Of a DNA stretch of 64,000 nucleotides, positions 10,003 through 22,500 are shown piece after piece. The DNA lies in assembly GCF_028502605.1 (NCBI RefSeq), contig NC_079232.1, positions 7,316,001-7,380,000 on the forward strand, read 5' to 3'. The stretch comes from Trichoderma breve. Its lineage: Eukaryota > Ascomycota > Sordariomycetes > Hypocreales > Hypocreaceae. Positions within the stretch are counted from its first letter, which is position 1, and each line of letters begins with the position of its first letter. The position numbers and the translations under genes are program-made. Under the pieces are notes generated by a model. The model made no database searches, had not been told where the DNA came from, and saw only the letters and a list, made by a program, of their open reading frames with translations.

Positions 10003-12163
10003 TCATAATTGAGTACCACAGCAAACCTCTACTTTCCTCTCTAGATTCTCTGTGTATAAAACGCTCTTATTCTTCTCTTGTGTTGACACAGGCACGTCTA
10101 AGCCCGGGTTGCCTGTAAAGAAATTCACCGGCTTAAGACCAACCGTCATTTTCTCACTTGGCATAACAGGCCAATCTTCGATGCGAGGATTATGCGTTGA
10201 TCCAAACGTATGCCAAACGACAATGTCCGCGTTCCTAACGGATTTAGAAGTACCCGAGGCATTTCGCTTCTGAATATTCGAAGCAATTCCATCGCCACCA
10301 GAAGACTGCATTGTATATCTGCCTGATGGGAAATGGTCGTCGTCTTCGTGATGAGTAACCCAGACAGCATGTTGGCCAAATTCAGACCTTTTTGCATGGT
10401 ATGAGTCTGCATGAGAAAGTAGCATTTGACTTGGTTGTGGAAGCAACTTGAAGCCTACAGGTGTCCCCGTGATCGGATTAATCTTGTTTTCATTGAGAAA
10501 CTTGAAGACACGGCCCTTGCTAATGTCTAGATCGAAACCACCCTCCTTCTCCACATAGTGGTTCACGGTGTGATAACCCACCTTGAAGGGGTTATCGATT
10601 GCCGGATCATCAATTGGCATAGGATGAGATTCTTCAATTGACAATGTGTTTTGATGGCCATCGACAGCCGGGTCAATCCGAAGACTGAATAGGTGCTGGT
10701 GATAAGGCGCCAACACACCGGGTGCAACTACTGTGCCATATGGAACGTTGTCTTTCTGGTCCAGGTGATGCGGTACGGTGGACAGAATGCCAGTCGCCCG
10801 AACTTCATAGAAGATGGACGCATCTTGAGCGAATTGAAATGCAAAAATGTATTCATAATTGCTGACTGTGATAATTGTCTGCAACACGAGAATGCGTGAT
10901 CGAGTGACGACCGCATTACCGGTGCGAAAGTTGGTGTGCTTCCATAGGATTCCGTCATCTTGTTCGTGACAGCAAACAACGTTGGGCAGCTTCATAGGTT
11001 CTCCAGATTGCGTATTATGCCAGGCATCAAAATACTTAATAGTGCCTAAACAATCACAGCCAAGCTGCAAGTTATTTGCGTTTATGCCAGCACCATCGTT
11101 GCCGAGGTCAAATGCAGCCTTTCGTGGATATGGAGCTCGTGGGTCGCCGTAAGGAACAAACATTTCTGCCAGGGAGAGGCGGTAGAAAAGACTCCGGCCA
11201 TCGTACCGTATATCATGAAGTGTCAGGCCCTCTCGATAATTGAATCCGATGCGAAAACTCCATTTCTCCCAGTTCAGCAGATTGCCTTGGATTTGAAACG
11301 AGGGCCCGTCAGGCTGTATCACCTGGTAGGGTTTGGTGGTAGATCGCGGCTTGGGGCGTAGATCAGGATGATACTCGCTAGATGACGCTTCATGTATTTT
11401 GCGGCGATCATAAGGGCGATCTTCATTATTAATCTTTTCATCTTTTGCTCCAGGAAGGCGATAGACTCGAAGAACTTGAAGTTGTTCTGATATCTCGGCA
11501 CATATGTCGAGAGGGTAAGCGTAATAGTTGACATCTGGATGATCGAAATGACGGCAGTAGAACCAGCACTTGTTCAACAATGCATTAGCACTCAAGAGAC
11601 ATATGATCATACTAGACTTCTTACCATAGTGATGCGCTCAGACATGTCATTCGCGCCATCTGTTGCATATGCCCAAGGCTCAACAATTGCTGTTGATCCC
11701 GGAGGGAGATTTAGCTTGCGAATCTCCTCCTGCACTTGCTTATCAGCTAGACAAGCGACTTCTACCTCTTTCATGTATGCCGCATCGATATATGAATGCT
11801 TTCCAATAAGATGCTTTTGTCCTATGATCTTGCTTTCATCGAGATTGACGAAGAGTTCATGCAATTCGTGTTTGCCAGCATGAGGCTTCACCAGCACTTC
11901 GACCCGTGCGCAACGCGAGGGCCTCTTTTTCTCCGGCTCATTGCGATGCTCACGCTCGAGGAAGTCTATCATCTCAGCTTTCGGCGGTTCCTTGAGAGTA
12001 ATTACTCGGAAATTGAGGCCCTGGCCGGCGAATGCGGGCCGTACAATGTCTGCGACCTGCCACCGTATTTGTTAGTGTCTGTTTGCATGGGAAAGTTGCT
12101 AGAGCGTACCCTGCTGATTTCTTCAGGCCGCAGCGGGTCAAAGGGATGAATATGTGTTGCCAT
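10003..12163 (-). CDS. Copper-containing primary amine oxidase
   Basis: Exons are 12163..12110, 12056..11625 and 11568..10003 (phase 0 joins, introns 53 and 56 bp), giving 683 residues, normal for the family. The enzyme oxidises primary amines to aldehydes with release of ammonia and H2O2, using copper and the self-made cofactor topaquinone. The N-terminus HPFDPLRPEEISR is the conserved amine-oxidase opening. The active-site region has YDGRSLFYRLSLAEMFVPYG and the catalytic-base region AAFDLGNDGAG. The cofactor tyrosine sits in VSNYEYIF near residue 398, and copper ligands in YHQHLFSLRID near 451 plus the late HNPRIEDWPVMP. There is no signal peptide, and the C-terminus is not a clear peroxisomal SKL. 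It probably supports use of amines as nitrogen source. Four copies of an 11-bp motif lie 360-580 bp upstream. Confidence 0.93.
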
Positions 12164-12966
12164 GATGATCCGAAGCGACAGTATGGATTTTCAGTAAGGA
12201 ACAAGTACATGTAGCCCTGGTTTAAAGTTGCACACTGAGACGAGGAATGGTGTATAGTAGAGGGATTATTGCAGCTTTTGTACTTGTCTCGACCACTGCG
12301 GATTAAAGAATTCTGTAGTTTACAGTGGGTTAGAGCCGGCTACTGCACCAACAACCGCTAAAGGCAATCTCGAGCGAACTGATGTCAGCTTGATGTTTGA
12401 ACTGTGGTCCGGTTGATGAATGGGTGACAGCAGCTACATAGTAAACCATGACTCGAAAGATACCCTTATTGTGGGAATGACACGCCAATCTGAAGATACT
12501 GTTGCTTACATATGAAAAGACTTGACCTCCAAAGGCTTCATCTCCGGGCTCGGCATCTTGCTGCAACTCTCTTGCCCAGCTACCCCTCACCATTCCAGCG
12601 CGCCTTACATGTACGCTACCGTGTGTAGTCCACAAGTCGTAACCTCTAAAGGCAAATAATAGGAACTCATAACCTCCAAAGGAAAGGTGTCGCCGTAAAT
12701 ATTTTTTTTTCTGACATTCTGTCGGAATCTGTCACCTCTAAAGGAAATCTCCTTAGAAAATGCCTCAAATAACCCCGCCGACGAGTGAAGAGGTTGTCTT
12801 TAGACCGAGCTCTGTTTAATAACGTTGTAAAAATGCAGATTGTGAGCTCTACACATGTCAGTGTTTATTTATCAACATAAAACCATTATCAATTCACACA
12901 AAACATAGGATACGTTTAAATCTAGTGAGAAAAAGAATTTGATTGAATACTTAGTCTAATAGGACA
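12164..12966. promoter_or_regulatory. Intergenic region with four ACCTCYAAAGG motifs
   Basis: This is the upstream region of the amine oxidase and the 3' flank of the GH31 gene. The motif ACCTCYAAAGG occurs at 12525..12535, 12642..12652, 12672..12682 and 12734..12744, all in the same orientation; the last three continue as GGMAA. No coding frame here has recognisable content. The binding factor is unknown. Confidence 0.5.
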
Positions 12967-14943
12967 TTAAACCCTTTCAAATACCGGCATATAGTCAAGC
13001 GGGCATTTGACTTGAGCCGTTTGACCTCCTGGTAAAATATCACCATCGGCATTCTTCCACTTCGCTCCCTTTGGCAAATACACCTCCATTTCCGTTACAC
13101 CGGGCTTCAGAACCGGACAGCATAGGTACTTGTCACCAAACATGTACTGCTTGCCGACTTCCCAACACCTTTTATCCTCTGGAAACTCATAAAACAGAGT
13201 CCTCATCACAGGGCTGCCCTTTTCATGGGCCGCCTCCATGAGCTTTCTTGTGTATGGCCTCATAGTCTCACGGAGAGCCATGTACTTTTCGCAAATGCCG
13301 TAGACCTCTTCACCATAAGACCATACCTCGTTATCAGCGCCACTCAGACACGTCGCTCCACCAGTTGTACCATGTTGAGGTTTGTGCGGTTCTCGATCAC
13401 CGTGAAGTCGGAAAACGGGGCAAAAGGCACCCCACTGAAACCAGCGAACAAACAGTTCTCGGAAAGCTGGATCTTTGGGATTTCCACCGTGAAACCCGCC
13501 GATGTCTGTGGTCCACCATGGGATTCCAGCGATACCCATGTGAAGTCCTGCTGCGAGCTGGTTGCTGAAGCTCGACCATGAAGATGCGATATCGCCGCTC
13601 CAGACGAGGGCGCCGTATTTTTGACTGCCGGCCCATGCACAGCGAACGAGATTGACAATCTGTTCGTGTCCTTCTTTCTTGAGGCCTTCATAGAAGCCTC
13701 GTGAATATGAAACAGGGTAGATGTTGCCAATACTAAGGTTAGAGCCAAGATGGTATCTGAAGTTGTCAAAGTCGTAAGCTGAGTACTCGGGCTCTGCCTC
13801 ATCCAACCAAAACACCTTGATCCCCTTGCTGTAGTAATTCTGCTTGACTTTGCCCCAAACGTACTCTCTTGCCTTTGGGTTTGTCGCATCAAAGTGGATG
13901 GTGTCACCCTGAAAGTCCATGCCGATGCGGATGCCACGGTCTGTACGAATGAGATAGCCCCCTTCGACCATTTCTTCGAAATTCTCAGACCGTTTGTCAA
14001 CGGTCGGCCAGATGGACACCATCAGCTCAACCTTCATCTCTTCAAGTTCCCGGATCATTGCATCTGGATCCGGCCAGTATGTGGGATCAAACTTCCACTC
14101 GCCCTGCATCGGCCAGTGAAAGAAGTCAATCACAATAAGATCCAGAGGCAGCTTCCTCCGCTTGTACTCTCGAGCAACTCCAAGGAGCTCTTCCTGAGTC
14201 TGATAGCGCAATTTGCATTGCCAGAATCCAAGTCCATATTCCGGCATCATAGGGACTTTGCCGGTCGCATTGGCGTATGCCTCCTCGATCTCTGCCGGGC
14301 TGTCACCTGCTACCACCCAATAGTCGAGTGTCGTGGTAGAATACGCCTCAAAGGTCATGATGTTACGGCCGAGGACGGCACGTCCCACTCCCGGATTGTT
14401 CCAGAGGAAACCATATCCCAGAGATGATAGCGCGAATGGCACGCTTGCTTGGGAATTGCGGTGAGCAAGTTCCAGATCGTGGCCCTTTAGATCAAAAAAT
14501 GGCTGTTGATACTGGCCCATGCCATAGATCTTTTCATCGGGATCAACACTCTCGAAACGCATTGTGAGGTGAAAGTTGTCCGTGCCAAGGATGCCTTTGA
14601 AGTCACGAGCCTCAATCTCAATCGCACTGCACTTGGCATCCGTCACGTCCTTGCGGTTCCGTGTATACTCTTCGAGCAGTAATTCTCCCTTGGAATTCCA
14701 CACGGTAATCTTTCCCGACTTAGTCACAATAGCCTTAATCTTGCCATTGACAATGGTACCGGTACTTTCGGTAATCTCAATGCTGGACTTTGATGGTGAA
14801 GCCGGTTGAAGTGCCCAGTCCTGCTCCGACATGGAAGGCAGCTTGGTTGCGCGAAGTCTTAGAGAATTTTCGCCCCATGGCTCGATCCAAAGAGTTTCGG
14901 CATCGTAAGTATACACCAAGCGATTTTCCTGGGAGAATAGCAT
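12967..14943 (-). CDS. Glycoside hydrolase family 31, alpha-xylosidase-like
   Basis: This is a single exon of 658 residues. The frame is open upstream to 15201, but the start MLFSQENRLVYTYDAETLWIEP at 14943 is where family similarity begins; the upstream 86 residues look like untranslated sequence. An N-terminal beta-sandwich (KIYGMGQYQQPFFDLKG) leads into the GH31 barrel: WQCKLRYQTQEELL, DLIVIDFFHWP, the nucleophile Asp in VFWLDEAEPE near residue 379, the acid/base Asp in WSGDIASSW near 450, then GIPWWTTDIGGF and FRLHGDREP. WLDEAEPE instead of WIDMNE favours alpha-xylosidase-type over maltase-type specificity. There is no signal peptide, so it probably acts in the cytoplasm on imported oligosaccharides. 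A secreted glycosidase, a regulator and a sugar transporter follow downstream. Confidence 0.9.
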   Translation of the reverse strand: MLFSQENRLVYTYDAETLWIEPWGENSLRLRATKLPSMSEQDWALQPASPSKSSIEITESTGTIVNGKIKAIVTKSGKITVWNSKGELLLEEYTRNRKDVTDAKCSAIEIEARDFKGILGTDNFHLTMRFESVDPDEKIYGMGQYQQPFFDLKGHDLELAHRNSQASVPFALSSLGYGFLWNNPGVGRAVLGRNIMTFEAYSTTTLDYWVVAGDSPAEIEEAYANATGKVPMMPEYGLGFWQCKLRYQTQEELLGVAREYKRRKLPLDLIVIDFFHWPMQGEWKFDPTYWPDPDAMIRELEEMKVELMVSIWPTVDKRSENFEEMVEGGYLIRTDRGIRIGMDFQGDTIHFDATNPKAREYVWGKVKQNYYSKGIKVFWLDEAEPEYSAYDFDNFRYHLGSNLSIGNIYPVSYSRGFYEGLKKEGHEQIVNLVRCAWAGSQKYGALVWSGDIASSWSSFSNQLAAGLHMGIAGIPWWTTDIGGFHGGNPKDPAFRELFVRWFQWGAFCPVFRLHGDREPHKPQHGTTGGATCLSGADNEVWSYGEEVYGICEKYMALRETMRPYTRKLMEAAHEKGSPVMRTLFYEFPEDKRCWEVGKQYMFGDKYLCCPVLKPGVTEMEVYLPKGAKWKNADGDILPGGQTAQVKCPLDYMPVFERV

Positions 14944-16149
14944 CGTGAATTGTTGAATCAGCTCTTCCCCTTCTCCCTTAGTTCTTTGGTAGCCTTGGAA
15001 TCTCCAGAGTCTACAGCTTATGAAAAGTCTATGATCCGAAATTAGGGAATAAATAACAATAATACCGCGTGCAGAAATCGTAAGAGGAGAAACCGAAGGG
15101 CGTCTCCATTCTTGGTTGGACTTATAAAGTGAATTGGTAACACAAGGAGGGGAATTATCAGTATGACGACTATAATAGCCGCATCTATCTCCCCACACCA
15201 CCGGAGCAACTCGTTCGGTCTATCATATAGCGAGGCGAAGATTTCCTTGGGATGATGTAGGTATCCAAGTATCTTAACGGAGGGTCGACCATTCCCCGAT
15301 GAAGTCCGTAAACTGCCCCTCATCAAAGCTCCCCGAAGCTCTTCACCACGCCTTTTCTCTCATCCCAGTTCCCTGTGCCAACCCCACCCCCACCGGAGTT
15401 TTGGCGGGGCCCGTGTCCTGTGATTCCCCGTACTTTGTATGATACGGAGATATTGAGGTAATAATAGCGATATGATAGGTCTCCCCGAAAAAAGAAGAGC
15501 CCAGCTGTATGTATTATTCCCGGCGGGGTATTATGACAGTCCAAGGGGTGCGGACAGCATTATTGAAGTCAAGCTAGAGGCACCCATCGTGTTCAGATGC
15601 GGCCCAATCACATTGACCTCTGTCAATCCCTTTACCAGCTACCACCCAGGTATGTAATCAGTACCACCAAGACCAGGCCTCATGCATGGATTCCCGAGCA
15701 AAAATGCTTCGAATGCTGTCTCAGTTATTTCTTGAGAGAAGGTTTTAAGCGTAATACTATCAGCAGATTGAGACTACGTATAGTCGGGGCAAGAATAAAT
15801 AGCCAGTGCCGAGGTAGATGTAACAGATGTGGCACGGTTAGGGGATTTCCTCTTACAACTAATTCGCCCACTATATAATACTTGAACTACACATATTGTC
15901 ATATAGAGACGTAGAACAACATTTCCATGTACCTTATTGCTACTTCGGCTTGCATTTTATTACATCACAGCAGGTAAAATCTCGTTGTTCACGGAGTGTA
16001 TCTTTGCTGACCTAGCTAACCTCACTGCTGAGGCTTGATATATCTGTTGGAAGCTAGAAAAGCTTTGAGATGCCCACTTGACAGGCCCAGAACTTTTCTG
16101 CATCTACAGCACGTTAAAATTCTACCTGGATCATATGCCTAACCTTGCA
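14944..16149. promoter_or_regulatory. GH31 promoter region and long intergenic gap
   Basis: This 1.2-kb stretch precedes the GH31 start (minus strand) and follows the 3' end of the next minus-strand gene. GCGGGG, a match to the SYGGRG carbon-repressor (CreA/CRE1) consensus, occurs at 15404..15409 and 15523..15528. The CCG at 15393 and CGG at 15405 form an everted pair. Short frames show no recognisable protein. Confidence 0.4.
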
Positions 16150-17657
16150 CTAGGTAGCTCCAGAGAATTCGTACGCGTAGGCAGTCGAATTCGTTGGCGG
16201 ATCCAGCGTGATGATAAGCTATTTCGGTATCATTGATTAGTTCAGGTGATCTATGTTACAGCTGCCAAAAGACGTACCTCATTTGAAGTATAGGAATACG
16301 TTGTTGTACCGAGATCAACACGACCGTCGATCTCTCCTTCCGGGCCATCCCAATCGAATCGGTAAACATGGACATTAATGCTTCCATTTTCCCCGAGGCC
16401 GATCTGATTGAGGTTGGTGACCCTGATATCATATGGCGCCTGGATCGTCCTAGTACCAGCCAAGATCTTAATGTCGTTGTTCTGACGAATAGCAAACGCA
16501 TCGAACTGAGTGTCGGAAGAGGCAGTGGTAACGAGCCTCTCGCCACTCATCCCTGCGTAGTAGTTGTATACTTGCCACTCGCCGTTGGGATAGTATGTAC
16601 CATTTTTGCTGTATACAAGGTTAGCCATCCAGTTATGAAGGTCAGAGCCGCTAGCCCAGTTGGCACGTAAAGCACGGATATCGTGCCGTTCCATCTGGGC
16701 TAGGTACCACGCCGCGTTTGCGGGGTTCTGCTCCGATGGCCAAGCATATTCGTTATTGTCGATCGGCCTCGCCGGCGCACCGAATTGAGCGAGCAGTGTG
16801 TTGAAGTCTGGCACATTCAAGTCTGGGCACCGCTCCCATACGCCGATTTGATGCCAGGAGTAGTGGTCAGGCACCGTGTTGTTGCCGACAATGGAGGGCA
16901 GCCAGGTTAGCCAGTTCTCATTCTGGAGGCCAGGCGCATTCGCCATAGCTGGGCCACTGATCAGGGTTCCAGGTAGTCCTGCTCTGCGCGAGTGGTTAGC
17001 TCTACCATACAACATGGCAGAATGAATGCAATTCGGTTTTTATATGCGTACGTACCTCACAAGCACGGTGGCACGGTTCCAGTACTCGAGGAACTGGTCC
17101 CAGCTTCGGGGCCAGAAGCCTGACCCATCAGGCTCATTCCAGAGATCAATGATGAGGCCATCCAGCATGTCATTTTCTACCAGATCTGACATGACTTGGG
17201 TCCAAAAGGCTTCCATCTCAGTCCAGTCTCCATTGTCACCGGGGAATGGAGAGGCTGAGCCCGAGCCGCCATCTGCACCCCACATGTCGTGAGGTAGGAG
17301 GATGAACTCTCCGCCATACTTGCGCGTGGTACGGTAGTTTGACAAGGCCGACTCGAATCTTGTTTTGTAGCCGCTGAAGCCACCAGTAGCCCATCCTCCG
17401 ACGGGAAGCTGAGCTCCACCGGCACGGTTCGCATTGAAGTTGATCCCAGTGACCAGATAGTCTGGAATTAGAGTCGATACAGACGTGCCATTATCTGGCC
17501 ACCCGTAAATGAATCCAGAACCAAGAAAGGTCGCCGGACCGTGTGTGTTGCTGATATCGATGGTCGCAGTGCCCTGTGATGACTGTCGAGGGTGCTGAGC
17601 CGTCGGAGTAGCGGTAACGACCGCCAGCGAAGAAAGGGCAACGATGGGAAGAAGCAT
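16150..17657 (-). CDS. Secreted clan GH-A glycosidase (GH39-like)
   Basis: Exons are 17657..17056, 16983..16278 and a 69-nt last exon 16218..16150 (introns 72 and 59 bp), giving 458 residues. The last exon was placed because TNSTAYAYEFSGAT is the usual end of this family; reading through the second intron would instead stop at 16251. The N-terminus MLLPIVALSSLAVVTA is a signal peptide. The core is a TIM-barrel hydrolase of clan GH-A: LIIDLWNEPDGSGFW near residue 170-184 supplies the acid/base Glu, and PIDNNEYAWPSEQNP near 270-285 the likely nucleophile Glu. A small beta-rich C-terminal domain follows. The substrate is unknown; family membership is GH39-like rather than certain. It lies in the same neighbourhood as the GH31 enzyme and sugar transporter. 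Confidence 0.8.
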
Positions 17658-19530
17658 CGTGTCATAAACCAAAACTCGGGCAAAGTGACTCTGGATATCC
17701 GCCTTGCTCCAAGACAACACGACTATCAGGATGGTTCATGCCTTTTTATCAGGCTCTCTCGAGAAGCTCAACAGCTCTGGGATCAGTTAACCCACCGGGA
17801 TCAAGTCCCATCATTTTTCTCCTACCTGCCATCTGGTCCCTGCAAGATGTCCATCAATTGACTCTGCGGTACAGAACAACAGCCGAGTCTCATATTCCAG
17901 GGTCGCAGAGCAAGATGCGAGCGACTCTGGAAAAATGTACCAAGTTCTCGCAGACCTGATTGCCTCATCGAGAGTTGGGCCACTTCTCCACAGCCGGGAA
18001 TCGGGAACCGGCAAACCGGACAGCGTTGTGATGGTCGTTCGGTTGACAACCTTCAGGCCCTGGTTCGCCTTCCCCCGCCATGCTCTTCACCTCCGCCCCC
18101 GCCGGGAATTTGAACCACCTGCCACCCCGTACCTTGATCCAGTCTGCTCACAAAGTGCGCAAGCCAATTCTGCGGATGTCGCGTAGTGTAGTCAAGGTGA
18201 AAATAGGTATCGAGCGATGAAAGCGAAAGCCAGCCGTAAATCGCACAGAGATTGTCAAGAAAACAAGACTGTCGACAGCATCGAACAGGCTGGTCATTTT
18301 CGTGCATCAACAATAGCAGATGCAGTCCCGCCTAAACCCCGAGCTTCAGCCAACCAGCCAACCAGCCATGCCTCCAGGGCTGCCAAACTCCCTCCAGTAT
18401 AGCGGCGTGCGGACGTGTGGAGCGGGATCGTATGCGGTAAGATCTAGTGCAGCGCTGGTTCGTTAGCGCAGCCATGGTGCTGGATGTGCATGCACTCGCT
18501 GATTGACTGACCTTTTGAAGACATGGCAGTTGGTGATGGAGATGATGATGCAGGAGATGAAGGGCATTGGGGAAGTTTTTGCAAAGGGAAGGCCTGCCAT
18601 TGCCTGAGATTGTCAGCTGGTGCCTGAGGCTGCTGAAAAGATACAGCCAAGTGTACAAATGGGTACCTAGGTAAGGTATGTACCTAGGTAGACGAGCAAT
18701 GCACGAGCTCGGTAAAAGCAGAAGCGATAAGATAAGATGCATCTTCTACAGCAAATACTATGGAGAATACATCCGGTCTGCAACTTTTGCAACATCTGCA
18801 AGCCTTCCATCCATCCGGCAAGATATTCCGTTTATGTAGGTAAGTACCTGTCGGGTTGCACGAATTACCCTCAAGGCTATATAGGAGTATGAAGTTTGGC
18901 TGGTTTTTTTTTTTTGGTTTATAAACATTACAGGGTAGGCGGTATTTCGCCTGGTGGTTCTCCATGATCCAAGTTCTTCTTGAGAAACCGACCCGGGTCT
19001 TTACGTACAAAAGCCAGATCAACGCCAGTGTCGCCTGAAATTAATGAAATCAATCATCAGCCTAAATAACTGATCCAAGCGGCATCCAAAAGTTTTGTAA
19101 ATGGAATAGCCACGAACCGTTATAGCGGCTAATACTAGTGGAGAAGAACGAATTCTGCGGGGTTGGCCACTGAACGAGTTGGCGTGAACAACTCAATGGC
19201 ACCGAGTTTGGCTCTTGGGCTGATGATGTGTTGCGTGACAATTTACTGAGCAGCTACCTAGTAGGTAGTGATGGAAGAAGTACGATGCATGCTGTGCTGA
19301 CATGTGGACACTAAATCGACAGGCTGTGCTGCCTCTGCTTCAGCTTCCCCAGAAATCCTGATGCTCTTCCCCAGATTTTTGGTCTCAATCCTAGCTCCAA
19401 ACTGTCCTCTAGCACACTTGCTGCGGTGTGTGTTACGAGAGTTGGCTGCAGTACCCTGTTATGATCATCGCGTAACCCAAGCACAGTCGCTCTTTTGACT
19501 CTGCATCAGCAAAAAAATCGCACTTCAGAC
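17658..19530. other. Long divergent intergenic region
   Basis: This 1.9-kb gap separates the minus-strand glycosidase from the plus-strand regulator. It contains two direct copies of the palindrome TACCTAGGTA (18664..18673 and 18681..18690), the perfect inverted repeat CTACCTAGTAGGTAG at 19254..19268, and a T-run near 18903. Frames in it are compositional and have no recognisable product. It probably holds both promoters. Confidence 0.45.
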
Positions 19531-22500
19531 ATGGTGACGGCCAGCCCAGCCGTATCAAAACCAGGCACGGATAAGAAATGTGACATTTGTGACGCGACTT
19601 TTAGCAGGCAAGAGCACCTTGTTCGCCATATCAAGTGTCATACTCGTGAGAAGCCCTTCAAGTGCCTCATTTGCGACAAAGGATTCGCTCGCCAGTAAGT
19701 CAGTCCCGCCTCACTTCACCAGCTCTATTCTGGTGGCCAAATGCACGAGGTAACATTTGCGATGCTATACAGAGATGTCCTGAATCGTCACCGCACGTCG
19801 CACCAGCAGGTCAACGAAGAAGCACGCTCTACGACGCGTTCCAGGGCATGCAAGCAATGCGCTACTAGCCGAGCTCGCTGCTCCCGGAGCGATCCGTGCA
19901 GGCGATGCATTGAACGCAACTTGACTTGTACTTTTCCTACAGCACGGAAACCCAAGACTCTAGGGATTGTCGGCTCGAGCATGGAGGTTGACGGTGAGCC
20001 ACATGGTATGAGACTGGAAGCAATTGACCAAACAGTTGGTGGGCAGGCTGAAGATGGAACCCCGCTGCTTACGATCGGACCTGGGACATCTGTAGCCATC
20101 AACAATACCGATTTGAACGAATGTGGCCCCGATGGAGCAAATGGGAATCGGTTGACAACCAGAACTGATACTTGGACCCAGCAACCAGCCCTATTTGAAG
20201 TTTCTCAGACTGTTGGTTCAGTAGACCCCGGCAACCAGCGCATTTACGAAATCAATCCCATCTCGGGTTTGAACGAACAGGTCATGGATCTACTCTCAAT
20301 GAACTGGATGTCTCCTGATTCTGCTTCATTTGGATGGAACGGAGTCATTGCCGCGCCGCCCTACGCTGAAGATGACAAGAGCGATCTATATATGCCTTTT
20401 CTGTTCCCTGCCTCGGGCGCTCTGCCCGGTCCTGATCGTGAGTTGGTGCCTAGCAATGATCAAGAGCCTGGCATTGGGCAACATGACACCAGCGCCAGCA
20501 GTGCTACATATACTCCCAGCAAACTTGGATCAGAGGGAAGCAAATCCATGACTGGGAGCTACTATGTGGATGGTGATGGCTCTAGAGCGCCGTTTCGTGG
20601 TCAGACTGCTGGACAATGGAGAGACCGACGGATGATGGCGACCAACGATGCATCAACCCCTGGAAGCAGTATAGCCAATCACACAGACGGTGCACCACGC
20701 GGTTTATGGGAGGGCCCATTGGTGAGTGTGGACGGCTATAATAACCTGATACGGGAACTGGGGAGAGAGAACTTGGTTGTCGATACCAACTTCTTCCCGT
20801 CTTTACACTGCATCGAGGCATGCGTCCACTCATACTTCGCTAATTTTCACCCAATATTACCTTTTATTCGGAGGAAGACCTTTTTGGAAGAGTCAATGAA
20901 ACATTGGGAACTCCTCCTTGCAGTGGCTGTGGTTGGGTCTAAGTACAACACGTCTAATGAAGAGCCGCAGCTTAACCCGGAGTTCATAGCCATTCTGGAC
21001 GGCATATCTAGCAGCCAAATGTGCCACGATGGACCAGCAGAAACTGGGATCCCTTCAATGTCATCATTGCAGGCGGCTAGCCTCTTCTTGATCTGCACTC
21101 TTCACAAAGGCAAGTCAGCAATAACAAGGCACGCTTTAGTCGGACGGCACTACCTTGTTGAAGCTTGCAATGAATTAAATCTGCTATCGGGAGAGTCTGA
21201 GGACAGTCATGTCCACCACGACTTGAACAAACTCGTTGAGGACTGGTCAATGAAGCAGTCTCGTATCAGGACTGGCTTGATGATATGGGTACGTATTATC
21301 GTCTAAGAAGTCTAACCACCTCTCCTAGCTAAATTACCTCCAGTTACTTGATGCTATCATCTCATACGAGTTCAACGTAGCTCCACTGATGCAGTTGGTG
21401 GATGCAAAAGTCCTCTTACCATGTCAGGATTATATATGGGAATACCCATCGGCAGAGAAAGTTATTGCAGAACAAAAGTCATCCGGTATATTACACCTGA
21501 CCGTACCTGGACCGTACATGAGATCAGCAAACTGACAATCTCCATGTACAGTCACACTGCTTGCCGCAATCGAAATGTTGTATATCGAAAAGCGTCTTCC
21601 AGAAAGCCTGAGCGAATTCAGCACTATTTTAATTATTCACAGCATTTGGCGAAGGACCAAAGAGGTCATCAACCAGAACCGGACACAACTGGCAAATTGG
21701 ACTCCCAGTGCTACAATCCAAACGCGTGAAGCCCACCAGAGAGCATCAACAGAGACCTGGCCGCCGTCAAGCCCAATATTATCAAAGTGGCGCAACAGTG
21801 CCTGCGACTGTCTAGATATACTGCACTGGAGAGCTAATGCAAAGGCAGCCACCGCCGGCGGATTGGAACACCCTACTATCATGTACTTGCATCTATCTCG
21901 CCTCATTTTGCTCACGCCTGTAGCGCAAATCCAAACTTTGGCAACCAATCCCAGGAATGCAAACACCACAAACCTCGCTGTTAATCAGCGATATACGGAT
22001 GCGAGCAATCATGTGCTGAAGTGGACGATGAATGATTCATTCAAGGCTAGGCTCGCCATCATTCACGCTGGCGCGCTGTTTTGGCATATACGACGGTACT
22101 CGACAAGGAGCTTTCTGGAACCTTTTACAATCTACATGGCCACGCTCATCATCTGGGCATACAGTGTCTCAGTGCAATTTGCAAAACAACAGGAAGAGTT
22201 CCAAGCCGCACCTTCGATGGAGGGGCCGCTATCGCCAGAAGCCCGCACTGTGGCCGCTGCGTGCCAGCAACCAACAACTTCCACACAGGATGAAGACCTA
22301 TGTTCAGAGCTCCCCTTTTTCTTCATCGATCGGCCGTGTGACGACGAGATGGTGCAAATGTACCTCCGCTTCGGTAACAAGATGTCTGCGCATATGGCAA
22401 GAGTTGGAGTCATAACGCAAACCTCCGCTCCAGGCAAAATCCTCCAAGAAGGCATCCGACTCCTTGGAAATGCCACGGCGGGTGGGCAAGACGTACCTGA

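Noticed and set aside
14944..15201. 86-residue N-terminal extension of the GH31 protein
   Set aside because: The extension has no family similarity; the conserved GH31 N-terminus begins at the ATG at 14943.
18080..18140. tRNA-like GGTTCAAATTCC on the minus strand
   Set aside because: No matching acceptor stem, D-arm or anticodon arm can be formed at the right distances.
18332..18742. 136-residue minus-strand frame starting with a hydrophobic stretch
   Set aside because: Its composition follows CT/GA-rich low-complexity DNA; it has no family, and the leader-like start is probably chance.
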